The notes beneath the pieces were generated by a model. The model was not told the DNA's origin and did not search any database. It worked only from the letters and a program-made list of their open reading frames with translations. The position numbers and the translations under genes are program-made. This document shows positions 12,471 to 23,807 of a DNA stretch of 64,000 bases, piece by piece. Origin of the DNA: Flaccisagitta enflata (lineage: Eukaryota; Chaetognatha; Sagittoidea; Aphragmophora). Every line of letters begins with the position of its first letter. Positions within the stretch are counted from its first letter, which is position 1. The stretch covers positions 30,256,001 to 30,320,000 of the forward strand of contig OZ231127.1 in assembly GCA_965153355.1 (NCBI GenBank). Reading direction: 5' to 3'.

Positions 12471-12732
12471 GAACTAAAACATGTCATGAAGACCAGTCAT
12501 TTTCAAACTTACAGGCATTCTCCGATGTGACGTCTCTTTCTTTTTTTGGGCTTGCCTCCTCGAGTTTTGATGCAAGCTTTGATCTTGACAACTCAACCAT
12601 GATGGAAGTTGACTTAGTTTCTTTTCTGAGTTTCTCTTTTCCTTTCTCCTTCTGTCTCACCAGTTATTTTTTTTTCATCTCCATTGACCTTAGAAAAGTC
12701 AAAAGTTTTTCTCCGCTCATAACACCCTTGCT

Positions 12733-13165
12733 CCTTTTTGGGAAGCGGCCCGAAGGAGCCGGTGACCTATGCTTCGATGTGTGCAGAAATTTCCCCTCCT
12801 CCTTTATCCCCCCCCCCTTTGAAGCCCATGTTTTAGCATTGAGGCCCAAATCCCAGCCTCTAGGCCCGAATCATCAAGGTCCAAATGTCAGCCTAAGGAT
12901 CCAAATCCCAGCCTTTGGGTCCAAATCCCAGCCTCAAAGCCCAAATCCTAGCCCTGAGGCCCAAATCCCAGCCTTGAGGCTTAAATCTCAGCCTTAAGAC
13001 CCAAATCCCAGCCTCATGGCCCCTGTTCTAGCCTCCACAATTCCAGCCTCAAGGCCCCAATCCGGCCTCGAGACCCCAATTCTAGCCTTAAGACCCAAAT
13101 TCTAGCCAAGAGGCCTCAAGGCTCAAATACTAGCTGCAAGGCTAAAATACCAGCATGTAGTGATG
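12733..13165 (+). mobile_element. Family B element fragment with GGCCCAAATCCCAGCCTC core
   Basis: The left end TTTTTGGGAAGCGGCCCGAAGG is a variant of the family B arm. A minisatellite with units of about 20 bp (CCCAAATCCCAGCCTCAAGG) fills 12835-13165. The proline/serine-rich frame across it is not interpreted as a protein. Confidence 0.55.
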
Positions 13166-13684
13166 GAGACAAAGCAGAAGTGTTTTCTACACCAATTCAT
13201 TATTCATATAATGAGAACAAAATTATGTTATCGGAAAATAATAAAAAAATAACAAGTCATCCAAGGATTGCACATGGTCAGCGGTTCCCGATGCTTTTAG
13301 TGATCAGCTGAAGAAGTGGAGTGAGAGCAAGGTAGGGGCCCCAAAGAGCTGATGTCCTGAAGGACGCAGGCACGAATTTCTATACATCCTGAGAAGGCAT
13401 ATTTGAAGCCTTTGGGCCAATTTTTCATGATATTCAAGGGGAGTTATGCATTTTTTCCAATTTCTCATCAATTTTCCGTCAATTTTCCATGTTATTCGAT
13501 GAAAATTTCATTTTTTTTTCATTTTTTCATCAAATTTCCATGTTTTCCAATAAAAATCTTGCATATTTTTCATTTTTCTATTGATTTTCCATATTATTCA
13601 ATGAGAATGTTGCAATTTTTCATGTTGACTACGGGAATTTATTTTCATTTACTCACACTTTTGACCGTCGTTCTACCTTTTTTT

Positions 13685-13712
13685 GGCAGGCAGGCAGGCA
13701 GGCAGGCAGGCA
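13685..13712. repeat. (GGCA)n microsatellite
   Basis: Seven tandem GGCA units. Confidence 0.9.
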
Positions 13713-13734
13713 AACTCTTTTAATCGCTATTTAA

Positions 13735-13880
13735 TGGGGGTTACGATTGCCAGGGTGCCAAAAAAGCCAAAATTGAACTTCCCCAGGAAAAATGTTTTTC
13801 CTTTGCAAAAATGGTTTCAAATGAGCCATAGCGCGACTTTCAAATCAATCAGGAATCATCGATAGAGTGACTTTGAAATA
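13735..13880. mobile_element. Single arm of a family C foldback element
   Basis: GGGTTACGATTGCCAGGGTGCC, then AAAATGTTTTTCC and AGAGTGACTTTGAA, align with the left arm of the 21480-21844 element. No opposing arm follows. Confidence 0.5.
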
Positions 13881-14025
13881 CCCATTTCAGGCCTTAAGCC
13901 CAAAGACTTCTTGCCCTTAGGAGCTGCTGCCCAAAAAATCGATCTGCGTGAAAACCTAGGTCGTTTGATTCCCGAGCCGCTGCCCCCTTATGATGACCAA
14001 TAACAATGTTCCAAAATGAACATGT

Positions 14026-14242
14026 GACACAGGGTCACAATATCTTTGCGGACGGGTGCGCAGAGGCATCCAACTACCATCCACACCTTACGCCCCCCCC
14101 CACATGCATCTTAAACGCTCGTTTTTCCACTTTTCGACTCGTGCTCACGGATAGACGGACGGATGGACAGGCGGAGAGATGGACGGATGGATGGACGGAT
14201 GGACCGGCTTCTTATACAATTGCGTGTCCGCAATAAAAATTG
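14026..14242 (+). mobile_element. Family A element, tip-variant subfamily
   Basis: Starts with ACACAGGGTCACAATATC in place of the GGCCGG tip. It continues with TTGCGGACGGGTG, TTCCACTTTTCGACTCGTG, an ACGG/ATGG run, and the hairpin ATTGCG-TGTC-CGCAAT at about 14219-14234 followed by AAAAA. Similar tips occur at 45080 and 46620. Confidence 0.7.
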
Positions 14243-14660
14243 GGATAACGCTTTTTGTTGCGTTCACATATCTTTTAGATGTTAAGTTCATCATTCTGTA
14301 TCGCATAGCAGGATATGATTTTGTTGAACGATAATCCATTTGTTTCTTTTTTCTTTTGTCAAAGAACCATACATTGCGTCGCTTAGGCATTATCATTGTT
14401 CGTTCACCCTTCCGGCCTTTATTTGACGCTTTTGTTATTTTGTTGCCATTTGGTTTATTTTGCTTTGATCTCATTTGCAAGATTTGTTTTGAAGCTATTA
14501 ACGCGAAAACAAAATAAATTGTAATCCTTTCTGAGATAAAACAGAGAGGGAGCCACCAAGAGTGAGAGATACACAAAGAAAGAGAGGGAGAGAGATCGAG
14601 ACAGACAGACAGACAGACAGTCAGAGACAGACAGAGAGGACAGACATACAGACAAGCAAA

Positions 14661-14663
<3 letters not shown>

Positions 14664-14756
<93 letters not shown>
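14664..14756. repeat. (GA)n microsatellite
   Basis: About 46 GA units, preceded by a GACA-rich lead (14590-14655). Confidence 0.95.
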
Positions 14757-14759
<3 letters not shown>

Positions 14760-14967
14760 CACACGTCTAGTTCTGGTCGTTAGGATGAGCGGTTGACTAT
14801 CTGTGACTGTCTATTCAGAAATTTTACAGCGTCCATTTGTTTGTTACCTCGAGTGTATGTTTACCCAATAAATGTGTTACGTTTACTCAAAAATTCCTCA
14901 TGAAAATGTCCAAGCCTCTTAGTCTCTCCGTTGTCGTGGCCGCTGTCGTTGTCGTTGTTGTTGTTCG

Positions 14968-15118
14968 TTTTTAGTCGCGGACACGCAACTCTATAAGAGG
15001 CTTTGTCCGTCCGTCCGTCCGTCCGTCCGTCCGTCAGCACAAGTCGAAAAGTGGGAAAACGCGCATTTCCGCCCCTGCCCACCCGTCCGCAACTGGTGGC
15101 CGTGTATCCGGCCTTGTT
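14968..15118 (-). mobile_element. Family A element, full short copy
   Basis: The plus strand shows TTTTTAGTCGCGGACACGCA at one end and GGCCGTGTATCCGGCCTTGTT at the other, with (GTCC)n and AGTCGAAAAGTGGGAAAACG between. AGTTGCGGAC at the 5' side pairs with the 3' arm. The hairpin (14973-14990) has one G/T wobble. Confidence 0.8.
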
Positions 15119-15227
15119 GAAATTGATTGGCAAATGTTGTTGTTTTGTTTGGAATTAAATTAATGGTACTGTTTTCGAAGTCGGTGATGTCTTTTGTTTT
15201 ACTGACTTTCTAAGCGTTTTTTTTATT

Positions 15228-15326
15228 TAGGGTTTGGGGTAGGGTTAGGGTTAAGGTTGGGGTCGGGGGTAGTTTTAGGGTTAGGGTTAGGGTTAGGGTT
15301 AGGGCTAGCGTTAGGGCTAGGTGAGG
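15228..15326. repeat. Interstitial telomere-like (TTAGGG)n tract
   Basis: About five intact GGGTTA units (15276-15304) lie within about 100 bp of degenerate relatives (GGGGTA, GGGCTA, AAGGTT). TTAGGG is the usual animal telomere unit outside most arthropods and nematodes. The tract is internal, not a chromosome end. Confidence 0.8.
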
Positions 15327-15437
15327 GCTGGGTCTTATACATTTCAACCCGAATCTACTTGAATTAAAGCTTCGCCCAAGCGGGGAAACCCGAAAGAAAC
15401 AAAAGATCTGTATCGTCTTAGAAATTTTTTCTGAATT

Positions 15438-15816
15438 AATGAATATTGAATATTGAATATTGAATATTATATGTTCTTTTAATTCGTCAGCATATAGGCG
15501 ACAGATTCAAACAAATGATCACACGATCACACAATCACGTCATTTTAAATAAAACGAAAATAAGGGGAAAAAAAAAAGCAATTTGAGACAGTAAGAGAAA
15601 AAAAAAGAATAAGAGATCACGATTAGACAACAAGGACGAGTAAAACGGGATATCACTCAGGCTCAACTACAACGTTGCGAGCGATGTGAGAAATAATAGG
15701 ATATGCTTATGAATATTGAATATTGAATATTGAATATAGAATATAGAATATAGAATATTGAATATTGAATATTGAATATTGAATATTGAATATTGAATAT
15801 TGAGTATTGAATATTG
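15438..15816. repeat. Two (GAATATT)n heptamer arrays
   Basis: Tandem GAATATT at 15438-15468 (about 4 units) and 15711-15816 (about 15 units, including a run of GAATATA variants). The 240 bp between them is ordinary sequence. Confidence 0.85.
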
Positions 15817-16376
15817 ATTTTCTCCGTTGTCTACATTTTGCCATTGACAAAGGCCTTCGCCTAAAGATTTCTTTACTTTCATTCTGCCGTTGAAATTCAC
15901 TTTGCTTGTCAGGTATTTTCGTAACAACGTAGAATTGTCTTCAATTTGACAAAGAGATTTATTGATACAGAGTCATAAATAATCGCATTCTGCCATTGAT
16001 ATCTGATAACAGAAAAATGATTGGACCGCACAGGCTATGCTCAGACAACAAATGATAATTCGTAATCATTTATTTTGACGCTGTCGAAAATGATTTTTTT
16101 TCCATTTTAACATTTACTGCCCAAGATGGATGCAATTCTCAAATGCAAGTCGCGCCGATTCAAAATCCGACTCCGTTTTTCGAGTTTTTTTTTCTTTTGT
16201 TTTTTTTTATACTCATTTTTTTTGGTAGTGACGAGAGATGAAGCAGGCGGCAGACGCGCGAGCCAGCGCAAATGCGAGGGCGAACACAAGGAGGGGGAGG
16301 AGGAGGACGCGGAGGAGCAACGCGAGGAGCAGGCAAAGGGAAAGAAAGCGGAAGCAACGAGAATGAGCGGGTGACA

Positions 16377-16378
<2 letters not shown>

Positions 16379-16459
<81 letters not shown>
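16379..16459. repeat. (GA)n microsatellite after a purine-rich lead
   Basis: About 40 GA units. The preceding 16240-16378 is G/A-rich with GAGG and GCGAG motifs. Confidence 0.95.
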
Positions 16460-16461
<2 letters not shown>

Positions 16462-17990
16462 AAAGGACAGAACATGAAATCGAACATAGTCAACAGGTGC
16501 CCTTGGAGATTTAGTTTCGAATGCATGGTGTATATACCATCAGATCAATACACTCAGCAATGGAAGGTTAGATCGTGGTGGCATGGCTCGGCATAAGCCG
16601 ACACACATATTTTTGATTCTTAGTTAATCTTATATTTTAGGAACATAAAGGCTTAAAATCTTGAAAAAAATTACGCTTGCACGACGTTCTCAAAATTCAT
16701 TTCTTCATCACTCTTGATGAAGAATCTGAAGATTTTCATTGATCTTAGAACAGTACATAAAAATTCTATAATAAAAAGGAGGCATGCTCTGTATCTAAAA
16801 TCTTTAGTATGTGCCATCTTGGCCATAAATATCATAGAATATGCGACCACCTGAGAAGAAGCGTCAACTTTGGAAAAGTGCTGCTTCAAAAGAAGTTGAG
16901 CCATTGTGACAGTTTTTGCGTCATCCTAAAACTCGCTCAACGGAGCAACGGACCTACCTACCTACCTACCTACCTACCTTCTGATGAATGTGCATGGACA
17001 CACCCTTTTGAATATTTGTTTAGCAAGCGACTAAAAGATATAAAAAAGACAGTTAAACAGACAAAATTTTCGGAGCGAGGCAAAGTAGATGCAGAGTTAA
17101 GGCAGGTTGGCAAAACGGAATGTAAACGAAAGCGTCTGTAGTTACATTTTTGCAATGAGAATATTCGCCTTTTCTTTTTCTCTCTATTTTGTTCTCCATT
17201 TGTTGGCCATTGTTCTCGTTTGTCCAATGTCGTTCGTTTTACCATTCTTCATGCGTGTAGCAGCTGGAACTCGTACGAGCGCGCTTGTTCTCATTTTCTT
17301 AAGTGTTTGAGTCACCATTGTTATTCAGCACATCTGTCCCTTGATCCGTCCATACCCGTTGTCTTGTAACAAGTGATTTTGAATAAGAGGGTGCATACGA
17401 TGAACTTTTAATACAGTAACTGCTTGTAGTAATGAGAAGCTTGAGTATTGAACCTGCATAAGATTTAATAGATGAATGCAATGTTAATTTTTGTCAAAGC
17501 GGCTGACAATAGACATCACATAACTGATATTGGACATGAACACGGCCATGCATTTGCTTCTGGTCAATACAGCAGGCCTGTATACTATTGAGTTGTCCCC
17601 CCCCCCGTGGAGAGGGGAATCAAAGGGTTTGGAGATGGGGAAGGAAATAAAAGGGGGAAAAAAGAGAAAAAAAGAAAATTGGGGGAAAATAAAACTTTTG
17701 GCAGTATCAAATCATAATGATTAGTTAGAAAAAAAGTCGAAGTTTCGAAGATTCTTTGATTTTTTGAGACCTGCAGAGCAAAACTGTTTTCCAATATATT
17801 TTTGCGCCGTTTTAGAAAGTTGATACATTTTTTGGGTGAAACGAGACATGCATGCATGCATGCAATTGATAGCTTAGCAAGAGCTAATTTTTCTCTTTCA
17901 GATTGCGCCATGTCTGTGCGATCAATACTTTTCAAGCAATGATTTTTTTTAATCTTTTTTTTAAATTTTTTTATATTGGTTATTGGGTCT
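16460..17990. other. Gene-free interval with a (CTAC)n run
   Basis: A CTAC tetranucleotide array occupies 16952-16979 and a (GCAT)n run sits at about 17848-17863. GGGGAAGG...AAAGGGGGAAAAAAG near 17635 resembles sequence near 30818. No supported gene. Confidence 0.4.
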
Positions 17991-17999
17991 AAAAACTGA

Positions 18000-18097
18000 A
18001 GGTTATTTGTTCATCTGTCTATCTGTCTGTTTCTGTCTGTCTGTGTCTTCTCTGTCTGTCTCTCTGTCTGTCTGTGTCTGTCTTGTCTTTGTGTGTG

Positions 18098-18176
<79 letters not shown>

Positions 18177-18303
18177 GCTTGTCTGTTTCTCTTTCTCTAG
18201 CTGTCTCTGCAAATTTTTTTTATGTGTGTCTCTCTCTCTGTTTATCTGTCTGTCTGTCTATCTGTCTGTCTGCATGTCTGTCTCGCTTCCTCTTTTTTTT
18301 CAC

Positions 18304-18338
<35 letters not shown>
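18000..18338. repeat. TGTC-rich and (TC)n arrays
   Basis: CTGT/TGTC repeats at 18010-18090, a (TC)n array at 18102-18172, TGTC repeats at 18240-18285, and (TC)n at 18307-18338. Confidence 0.9.
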
Positions 18339-18340
<2 letters not shown>

Positions 18341-18341
<1 letters not shown>

Positions 18342-18998
18342 GGGCAGCGGCCCCGAAGGGGATGAAGTCCTGTAGAACACAGGGGGACTATTGTTCATCC
18401 GTTCGTTCGTTCATTTGTCGGTCCCCCCCTGTCAGGCCTTTCAAGCCTCAAATCAGGCCTCTCAAGCCTCTCAGGCTTGAAATCTGGCCTGTCGGGCCTC
18501 AAATCTGGCCTCTCAAGCCTCAATTCCAGCCTCTCAAATCCGGCCTCTCAGGCCCCATCTGGCCTTGCAGGCCTCAAATCTGGCCTGTCAGGCCTCAAAC
18601 CTGGCCTCGCAGGCCTCAAATTAGCCCTCTCAAGCCTCCAATTAGCCCTCTCAGGTCTTAGATCTAGCCTCTCAAGCCTCAAATCCAGACTCTCAAATCT
18701 GGCCTCTCAGGCCTCAAATCTGGCCTGTCAGACCTCAAATCTGCCCTGTCAGGCCTGATGGCCTCAAACCTGGCCTCTTGAGCCTCAGGTTAGCCTTGGA
18801 AAAGCCTTCATACTCTTGAAGGCCTTCAATCAGCATCTCATCAACATTTTCAGGCAGGACGAACGAAAGTCCCCCTGTGTTCTACAGGACTTCATCCCCT
18901 TCGGGGCCGCTGCCCTGCTACCCCTCACACACATTCACAATCATGCAAAGCAGGGCAACGGGTATCGCTGACCATATTGCCCTTGGGCGACCTGTTTT
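18341..18998 (+). mobile_element. Family B element, full, with foldback arms
   Basis: The left arm GGGCAGCGGCCCCGAAGGGG (18345) through GTCCTGTAGAACACAGGGGG is inverted at 18869-18915. Between the arms lies a minisatellite of units of about 20 bp, CTCAAATCTGGCCTCTCAGG (18430-18800). The tip after the right arm has GCCCTGCT...GCAGGGC, then GTATCGCTGACCAT and CTTGGGCGACCTG. No coding role is inferred. Confidence 0.72.
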
Positions 18999-19011
18999 TT
19001 TCTTTTCTTTT

Positions 19012-19482
19012 TTGGCAGCGGCCCCAGGTCGATGTCCTGTAGACACAGGGTGAATTTCATACCCCTTTCCTTCTCTGCCTCCGTCCATCCATCCGTCTGT
19101 CAGTCTGTCTTTCATCCGTCCGTCCTTCCGTCCGGCCCATCTCTTGCTCAAGCCTCAAATTCATTGAATAACATGAGAAATTGACAAAATGCAAACTTCC
19201 CAGTAAATAACATGGAAAATTTACAAAAAGACAAAAAGATGCATGTTTCCCATTGAATAACATTGAAAATAATGCAAAATTCCCATTGAATATCATTGAA
19301 ACTTGCTACTAAGGCCTCACATATATGCCCTCTCAAGACGTATGGAAATTCACCCCTGTGTCCTACAGGACATCGGTCCTTTGGGGCCGCTGCCCTGCTC
19401 TCACTCCACTTCTTTTGCCAATCACTCTGAGCAGGGCATTGGGTACCACTGACCATGTGCGATCCTTGGATGACTTGTTTTT
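19012..19482 (+). mobile_element. Family B element, full, ATTGAATAACAT-type core
   Basis: Left arm GGCAGCGGCCCC...GTCCTGTAGACACAGGG (19014-19057) and right arm CCCTGTGTCCTACAGGAC...GGGGCCGCTGCC (19352-19393). The core is the CCATTGAATAACATGGAAAA type (19155-19310). The tip at 19393-19482 has GAGCAGGGC, GGGTACCACTGACCATGTG and CTTGGATGACTTGTTTTT. It directly follows another copy with a different core. Confidence 0.72.
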
Positions 19483-19911
19483 CTTTCTCTCTCTCTCAGC
19501 ATTTACAATTTTTTTTCCAACTTTTTTTCGTACTTTTTCCTTACTTTTTTCCTACTTTATTTCTTATTGGTAAAACACAATTCAACTCTATTTAAACCTT
19601 AACTACACTGTTTCACTGCCTTATGGGGAAGAAAATTACAGATTTTAAAATGCAACGTGATGCATCACGGGGAAGAAAATCAAAGGGGGGGGGGGAAATC
19701 AAAAGCGACTTTATAAAAGCGACTATTATATACACCCCTGCAATAAAGCCAAGCGGAAGTTCTCACCTACTGCCAGCTCATGGAAAGTTAGGTTAATAGA
19801 AGCATGATGAAGGAACATGGAAATAAGTGAGGAAAATGTTTGCAATGCAACGTCGAGGCGGAACGAGAGCTCGGGACGTGCCAACCGACAAGAAGGCCAA
19901 TCGACGGACAT

Positions 19912-20003
19912 ACCAACCGATCGAAGAAAGAAACGGGCATACCGTGTGAAGACCAACTGACGGACAATCCGACCGATCGAAGAAAAAACGGGCATACCGT
20001 GTG
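19912..20003. repeat. Tandem duplication of about 57 bp
   Basis: CGACCGATCGAAGAAA...CGGGCATACCGTGTG occurs twice (about 19915 and 19970), separated by a GAAGACCAACTGACGG linker. Confidence 0.7.
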
Positions 20004-20223
20004 ATCATGTGAAGACTGTCAAAGTCTGGCACCAAGACAGATCGTTAAATGTCGGTAAAAAGAGAGAAAGAAGAAAAGATGAAGAGACGACTTCCAATAA
20101 TGTTTAACGGTCACAGAACAACGCAGTAAAAGTGAAAAAAAAGTAGATGGAAGAAAGAGCGGGAAGTTTTTTTGCCAAATGTAAATCTACGAGGAAAGAT
20201 GTATTTGCGTGAGTATGAAAAGC

Positions 20224-20424
20224 AACAAGGCCGGATAAACGGCTACCGAAGTCGCGTGCGGATGGGCAGGGGCCATATTTGAAGTCAAGGGACCATTTGG
20301 GCAGGAGCAGTGAGGTCAAAGAAATAAAATCATAAAAAAGTGAAATGTGACCGACCGACCGACCAACCGACCGACCGACCGACGGACAAAGCGGGTTGTA
20401 GAGTCGAGTGCACGCGACTAAAAA
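20224..20424 (+). mobile_element. Family A element, full copy, GTGC loop type
   Basis: 5' tip AACAAGGCCGGATAAACGGC, then AGTCGCGTGCGGATGGGCAG, a GACC run and hairpin AGTCGAGTGCACGCGACT (20402-20419) followed by AAAAA. AGTCGCGTGC at the 5' side is the exact inverse of GCACGCGACT. Confidence 0.8.
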
Positions 20425-20778
20425 TACCGACAACGATAACAAGAAAGGTGTAACACGTCTGAGGTTGGAAGTCAAACCCACATGTAACGCCCCTCGACCA
20501 AACAAGCAAAAAAGAAAAGAGATGTAAAAGGAAAAATATCGAGAGAAAAAAAAACATTGAGAACACAAACAGGCACAAAAACAAACAAGCACACAAAAAA
20601 ACAAATTATCAGACAATTTCGCTGTGAGCAATCATCGTTGGCTCTCCTTATCCTTGGATCTATTTTTTTTTACTTTAGTAAACTTTCTCTGAGACGTGAA
20701 TCCATTCAACCCAAGAAATCGATTCCACTCTTCAATTTGATGAAAAACCAAGTGAAATTTTTCTTCCTTTTCTTTCCC

Positions 20779-21067
20779 TTTTAAGATGCGTCCTCGCATC
20801 TCTATAATAGGCTGTGTCCGTTGGTTGGTCGGTTGGTCTGTTGGTCTGTTGCTAATGCATTCATTAAAAACATCAAAATCAAGCATTTTTTCAACAGAAA
20901 AGTGGTTCTACTCCAGTAAAAGAAGCCTACATCAAGTTATTCATTCAATCATTCATTCATTCACAAATGACATTCATTTATAAAAAACAAGCATTTATAA
21001 AAAAACATTCATTCATAAAAAAACGTTCATTCAAAGAGGACGCATCGTTGGCCTACTTGGCCTTGTT
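20779..21067 (-). mobile_element. Family A element, GATGCGTC subfamily
   Basis: Hairpin AGATGCG-TCCT-CGCATCT at 20784-20801, a GGTC/GGTT run, and at the other end GGACGCATCGTTGG plus GGCCTACTTGGCCTTGTT. The tip GGCC/GGCC forms a hairpin. The interior has CATTCATTCATAAAAAAAC direct repeats (20940-21030). Confidence 0.78.
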
Positions 21068-21090
21068 TTCACTATCCATACTCTCGAAGG

Positions 21091-21274
<184 letters not shown>

Positions 21275-21479
21275 CTTTTTACTGTTTAACTCAGTGTAAA
21301 GTGGGCCCGATTACAGTTTGAGGCCTAAAGATTCAAAATTCAGCCTCTTGGCCCAAAATCCTTTAGGACAAACGCCTTTGTTCTAACATCAAAGGTCCAC
21401 AAATGCCCCATTATGCTCCAATCCCCAAAGTGGAAATTTTGGGAAAAACAAAGTTTAGGATACGTTTCATACACGCCCG

Positions 21480-21844
21480 TTACATCTGTCAGGGTGCCTA
21501 GAAAAGTCAAAATTGATCATCGCCTGGTAAAAATGTTTTTTCCTTGAAAAAATGCTCCCAAATTAGCCATTGGATGATTTTCAAATCAAGCGGGAACCTT
21601 CTCTAGAGTGACTTTGAACTTTCCATGGATCTGTTTGAGAGAGACTGCATACAATCTGCATACTGTAATAGAAATGTAGATTCCAATGATGATTCAATGC
21701 AAACTTCAATCTCACGCAAAAGATGGTTCCCGATTGATTTTAAAGTCTCGCAATGACTCATTTGAAAGCATTTAAGCAAACTAGAAACATTTTTGCCTGG
21801 CGGAATCAATATTGTTTTTTTTTTTGGCACCCTGACAGACGTAA
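21480..21844. mobile_element. Family C foldback element, about 365 bp
   Basis: Inverted termini TTACATCTGTCAGGGTGCC and GGCACCCTGACAGACGTAA. Pairing continues through GGTAAAAATGTTTTTTCC / CTAGAAACATTTTTGCCTGG and CAAATCAAGCGGGAACC / GGTTCCCGATTGATTTTAA. No open frame of note. Confidence 0.7.
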
Positions 21845-22079
21845 TTGCTCGCACTGTAGCGCGGGACTAAAATGTGCAAAAAAGAAATCAGCAAAGCAAG
21901 CCTTCATGTATTTACATGTCTGTGATACAAGGAGATTTGGTTCATGCATCATGCATGCGATGTGACATGCCCCTGCGTGCGATAAGGCGTGACGGGCACT
22001 AAGAGGATCAAACAGGCGAAAGTAAGACAAAATCCGAAATTTGTTGTGACAAGAGACGATTGTTGAGGGAGCAGTGGAA

Positions 22080-22440
22080 GAGGAAAAACAGGAAAGAGGA
22101 AGAAGAGGAGGGAGACTAGCGATTACAAATAGAGGAAGCAGAAGTGGAGGCAAAAGAAAAAAAAAGAAGGAAAAAGATAAATAAAACAAGAAAAAGTAAA
22201 AGAAAAAAAGCAGGAGCAGGGGCATAATCAGAAGCAGAAAAAAGGAAGTAGAGGCAGAGGCAGAAGCAGAAGCAGAAGAAGGAAAAGAAGAAAAAGTAAA
22301 AGCAGAGGAGGGGGACGAGAAAGAAAAAAAAAGACAGGAAAAAGAAAAGGAAAAAAGCTGAAGAAAAACAAAAAGCAGAAGAAAAAGGAAAGTAAGAAGA
22401 CGATGAAAAAGAAGAAGCATAGGAGGTGGAGGCTTCCCTG
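22080..22440. repeat. Purine-rich tract
   Basis: About 360 bp of mostly G and A with GCAGAAGCAGAAGCAG patches. Complementary frames encode S/F/L low-complexity peptides, and no gene is inferred. Confidence 0.75.
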
Positions 22441-22549
22441 TATGAGGGGAGCACACACAATTGTGGAAAAGTAGCCAAAAACGAGAATTGTTGACCCCGG
22501 AGCATGCGCGCAAACTATCGGGAATTTGTCCAAACGAGGAATCAAACAG

Positions 22550-22555
<6 letters not shown>

Positions 22556-22641
<86 letters not shown>
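22556..22641. repeat. (GA)n microsatellite
   Basis: About 43 GA units followed by CAGACA-type repeats to about 22700. Confidence 0.95.
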
Positions 22642-22644
<3 letters not shown>

Positions 22645-22645
<1 letters not shown>

Positions 22646-23799
22646 GACAGACAAACAGACAAGGACAGAAACAGAAAGACCTAACGTCAAACAGACAGAA
22701 AGAGAGTAACAAACAATTGGACAGTTGACAGGAGAGTGACTGGGAGAGGGAATGAATATCATAAAAGGTGGGGGGGGGGTAAACAAGAGAACCTTCAATA
22801 TGAGTCGTGCCATTCTTTTAGATATCTAACTGAAAGAAAAAAGTAATAATCTCTCAAAATTATCCACTTTGTTTTGGAAGAAAAGTCACCTTTATCCATA
22901 TATCATATGAAGTGATATGAAGTTAATATCTCCAAGTAGCTACTAAGCGCGAGCACAATTGAAATCTGTACGAGTGTTTTGCCGGTCGGTTCTGCGGCAA
23001 ACTCACAAAAATTGGTAGACAGAAAAGTCGATACGGAAGGAAACATGATTATATATATGACATTTATTCACACAGGAAAGTGCGCGTTGAATCAATACAG
23101 CGAGGCAAATTGATATACAAAAAGAAAAAAAAAGAGAAATAGAGGATTAGACTATGAGAACAACGTTGCGCGTATCCGAACTTTCAAATGACAAAGATGA
23201 CTTGTCATAATAAAATGCAAAAAAAAAAAAAAAAAAAAACCCTTACAAAATAGATGAATAAAAAAATGATGATAGTAATAAAAAAGATGTTTAAAACAGC
23301 CTCACACTTCTAACGGCCTTCAAAATCACGGAACGAAAAAAGAACATTCATGATGGGCGGACCAATGGATGGAACTATGGCCCGATGAACCGACGGACAG
23401 AGTGACCTTTAAAGCCGCCTAGCAAGCAACTTAAAATAGAAGGTAGAACATCAACAAGGATGTAAATCGTCAGAATCCAGATAGTTGGAAGCTTGAAAAA
23501 ATGGCAACGAGGAAAGGAACTGTCTGCATTTGGATGAAATCGTTGACCTGGATGGTGACAAGAAGTATCAGAGTTTGCTTCAGAAACATCGCCGCCTGTT
23601 ATCCAAACCCCACCAAGCTGGGAGTTGTAAAACCCCAACAACCTGAGAGTTGTAAGTAAAAGGAGGGCATGATCATGAGAACTCAGATATCATGGTGGAC
23701 GACGTCTACCTTGGTAAGTGGCCTTGGTAAGTGGACGAGCCGGTGTACAGCGAGCAAATCAAGGAGCCGGAGGACGAGGTCAAGGCTTTTGTTCATTCA
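22645..23799. other. Gene-free interval
   Basis: AT-rich sequence with a poly-A run (23220-23239) and AATAAA-like patches. At 23350-23400 it holds a GACGGAC-containing stretch that could be a family A remnant. I see no gene. Confidence 0.35.
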
Positions 23800-23807
23800 A
23801 AGAAAAT

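Larger units (their letters stand above)
13254..13945 (-). mobile_element. Family B element, near-complete, ATTCAATG-type core
   Basis: Read on the minus strand the right tip (13254-13345) contains GGTCAGCGG on the plus strand and AAGTGGAGTGAGAGCA. The opposite end is GAGCTGCTGCCCAAAAAA near 13919. The core is a second minisatellite type, TTTTCCATGTTATTCAATG with A/T-rich spacers (13420-13640), and not the CAGCC type. A (GGCA)n run and a family C arm are inserted in it. Confidence 0.55.

Noticed and set aside
12527-12997. Frame with PKSQPLGPNHQ-type repeats
   Set aside because: The repeats are the family B minisatellite. The same DNA occurs in both orientations and several frames elsewhere, so no protein-level constraint is evident.
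21806-22813. 335-codon minus-strand frame, the longest in the window
   Set aside because: Built from S-L repeats over (GA)n and S/F/L residues over a purine-rich tract. Low complexity throughout.
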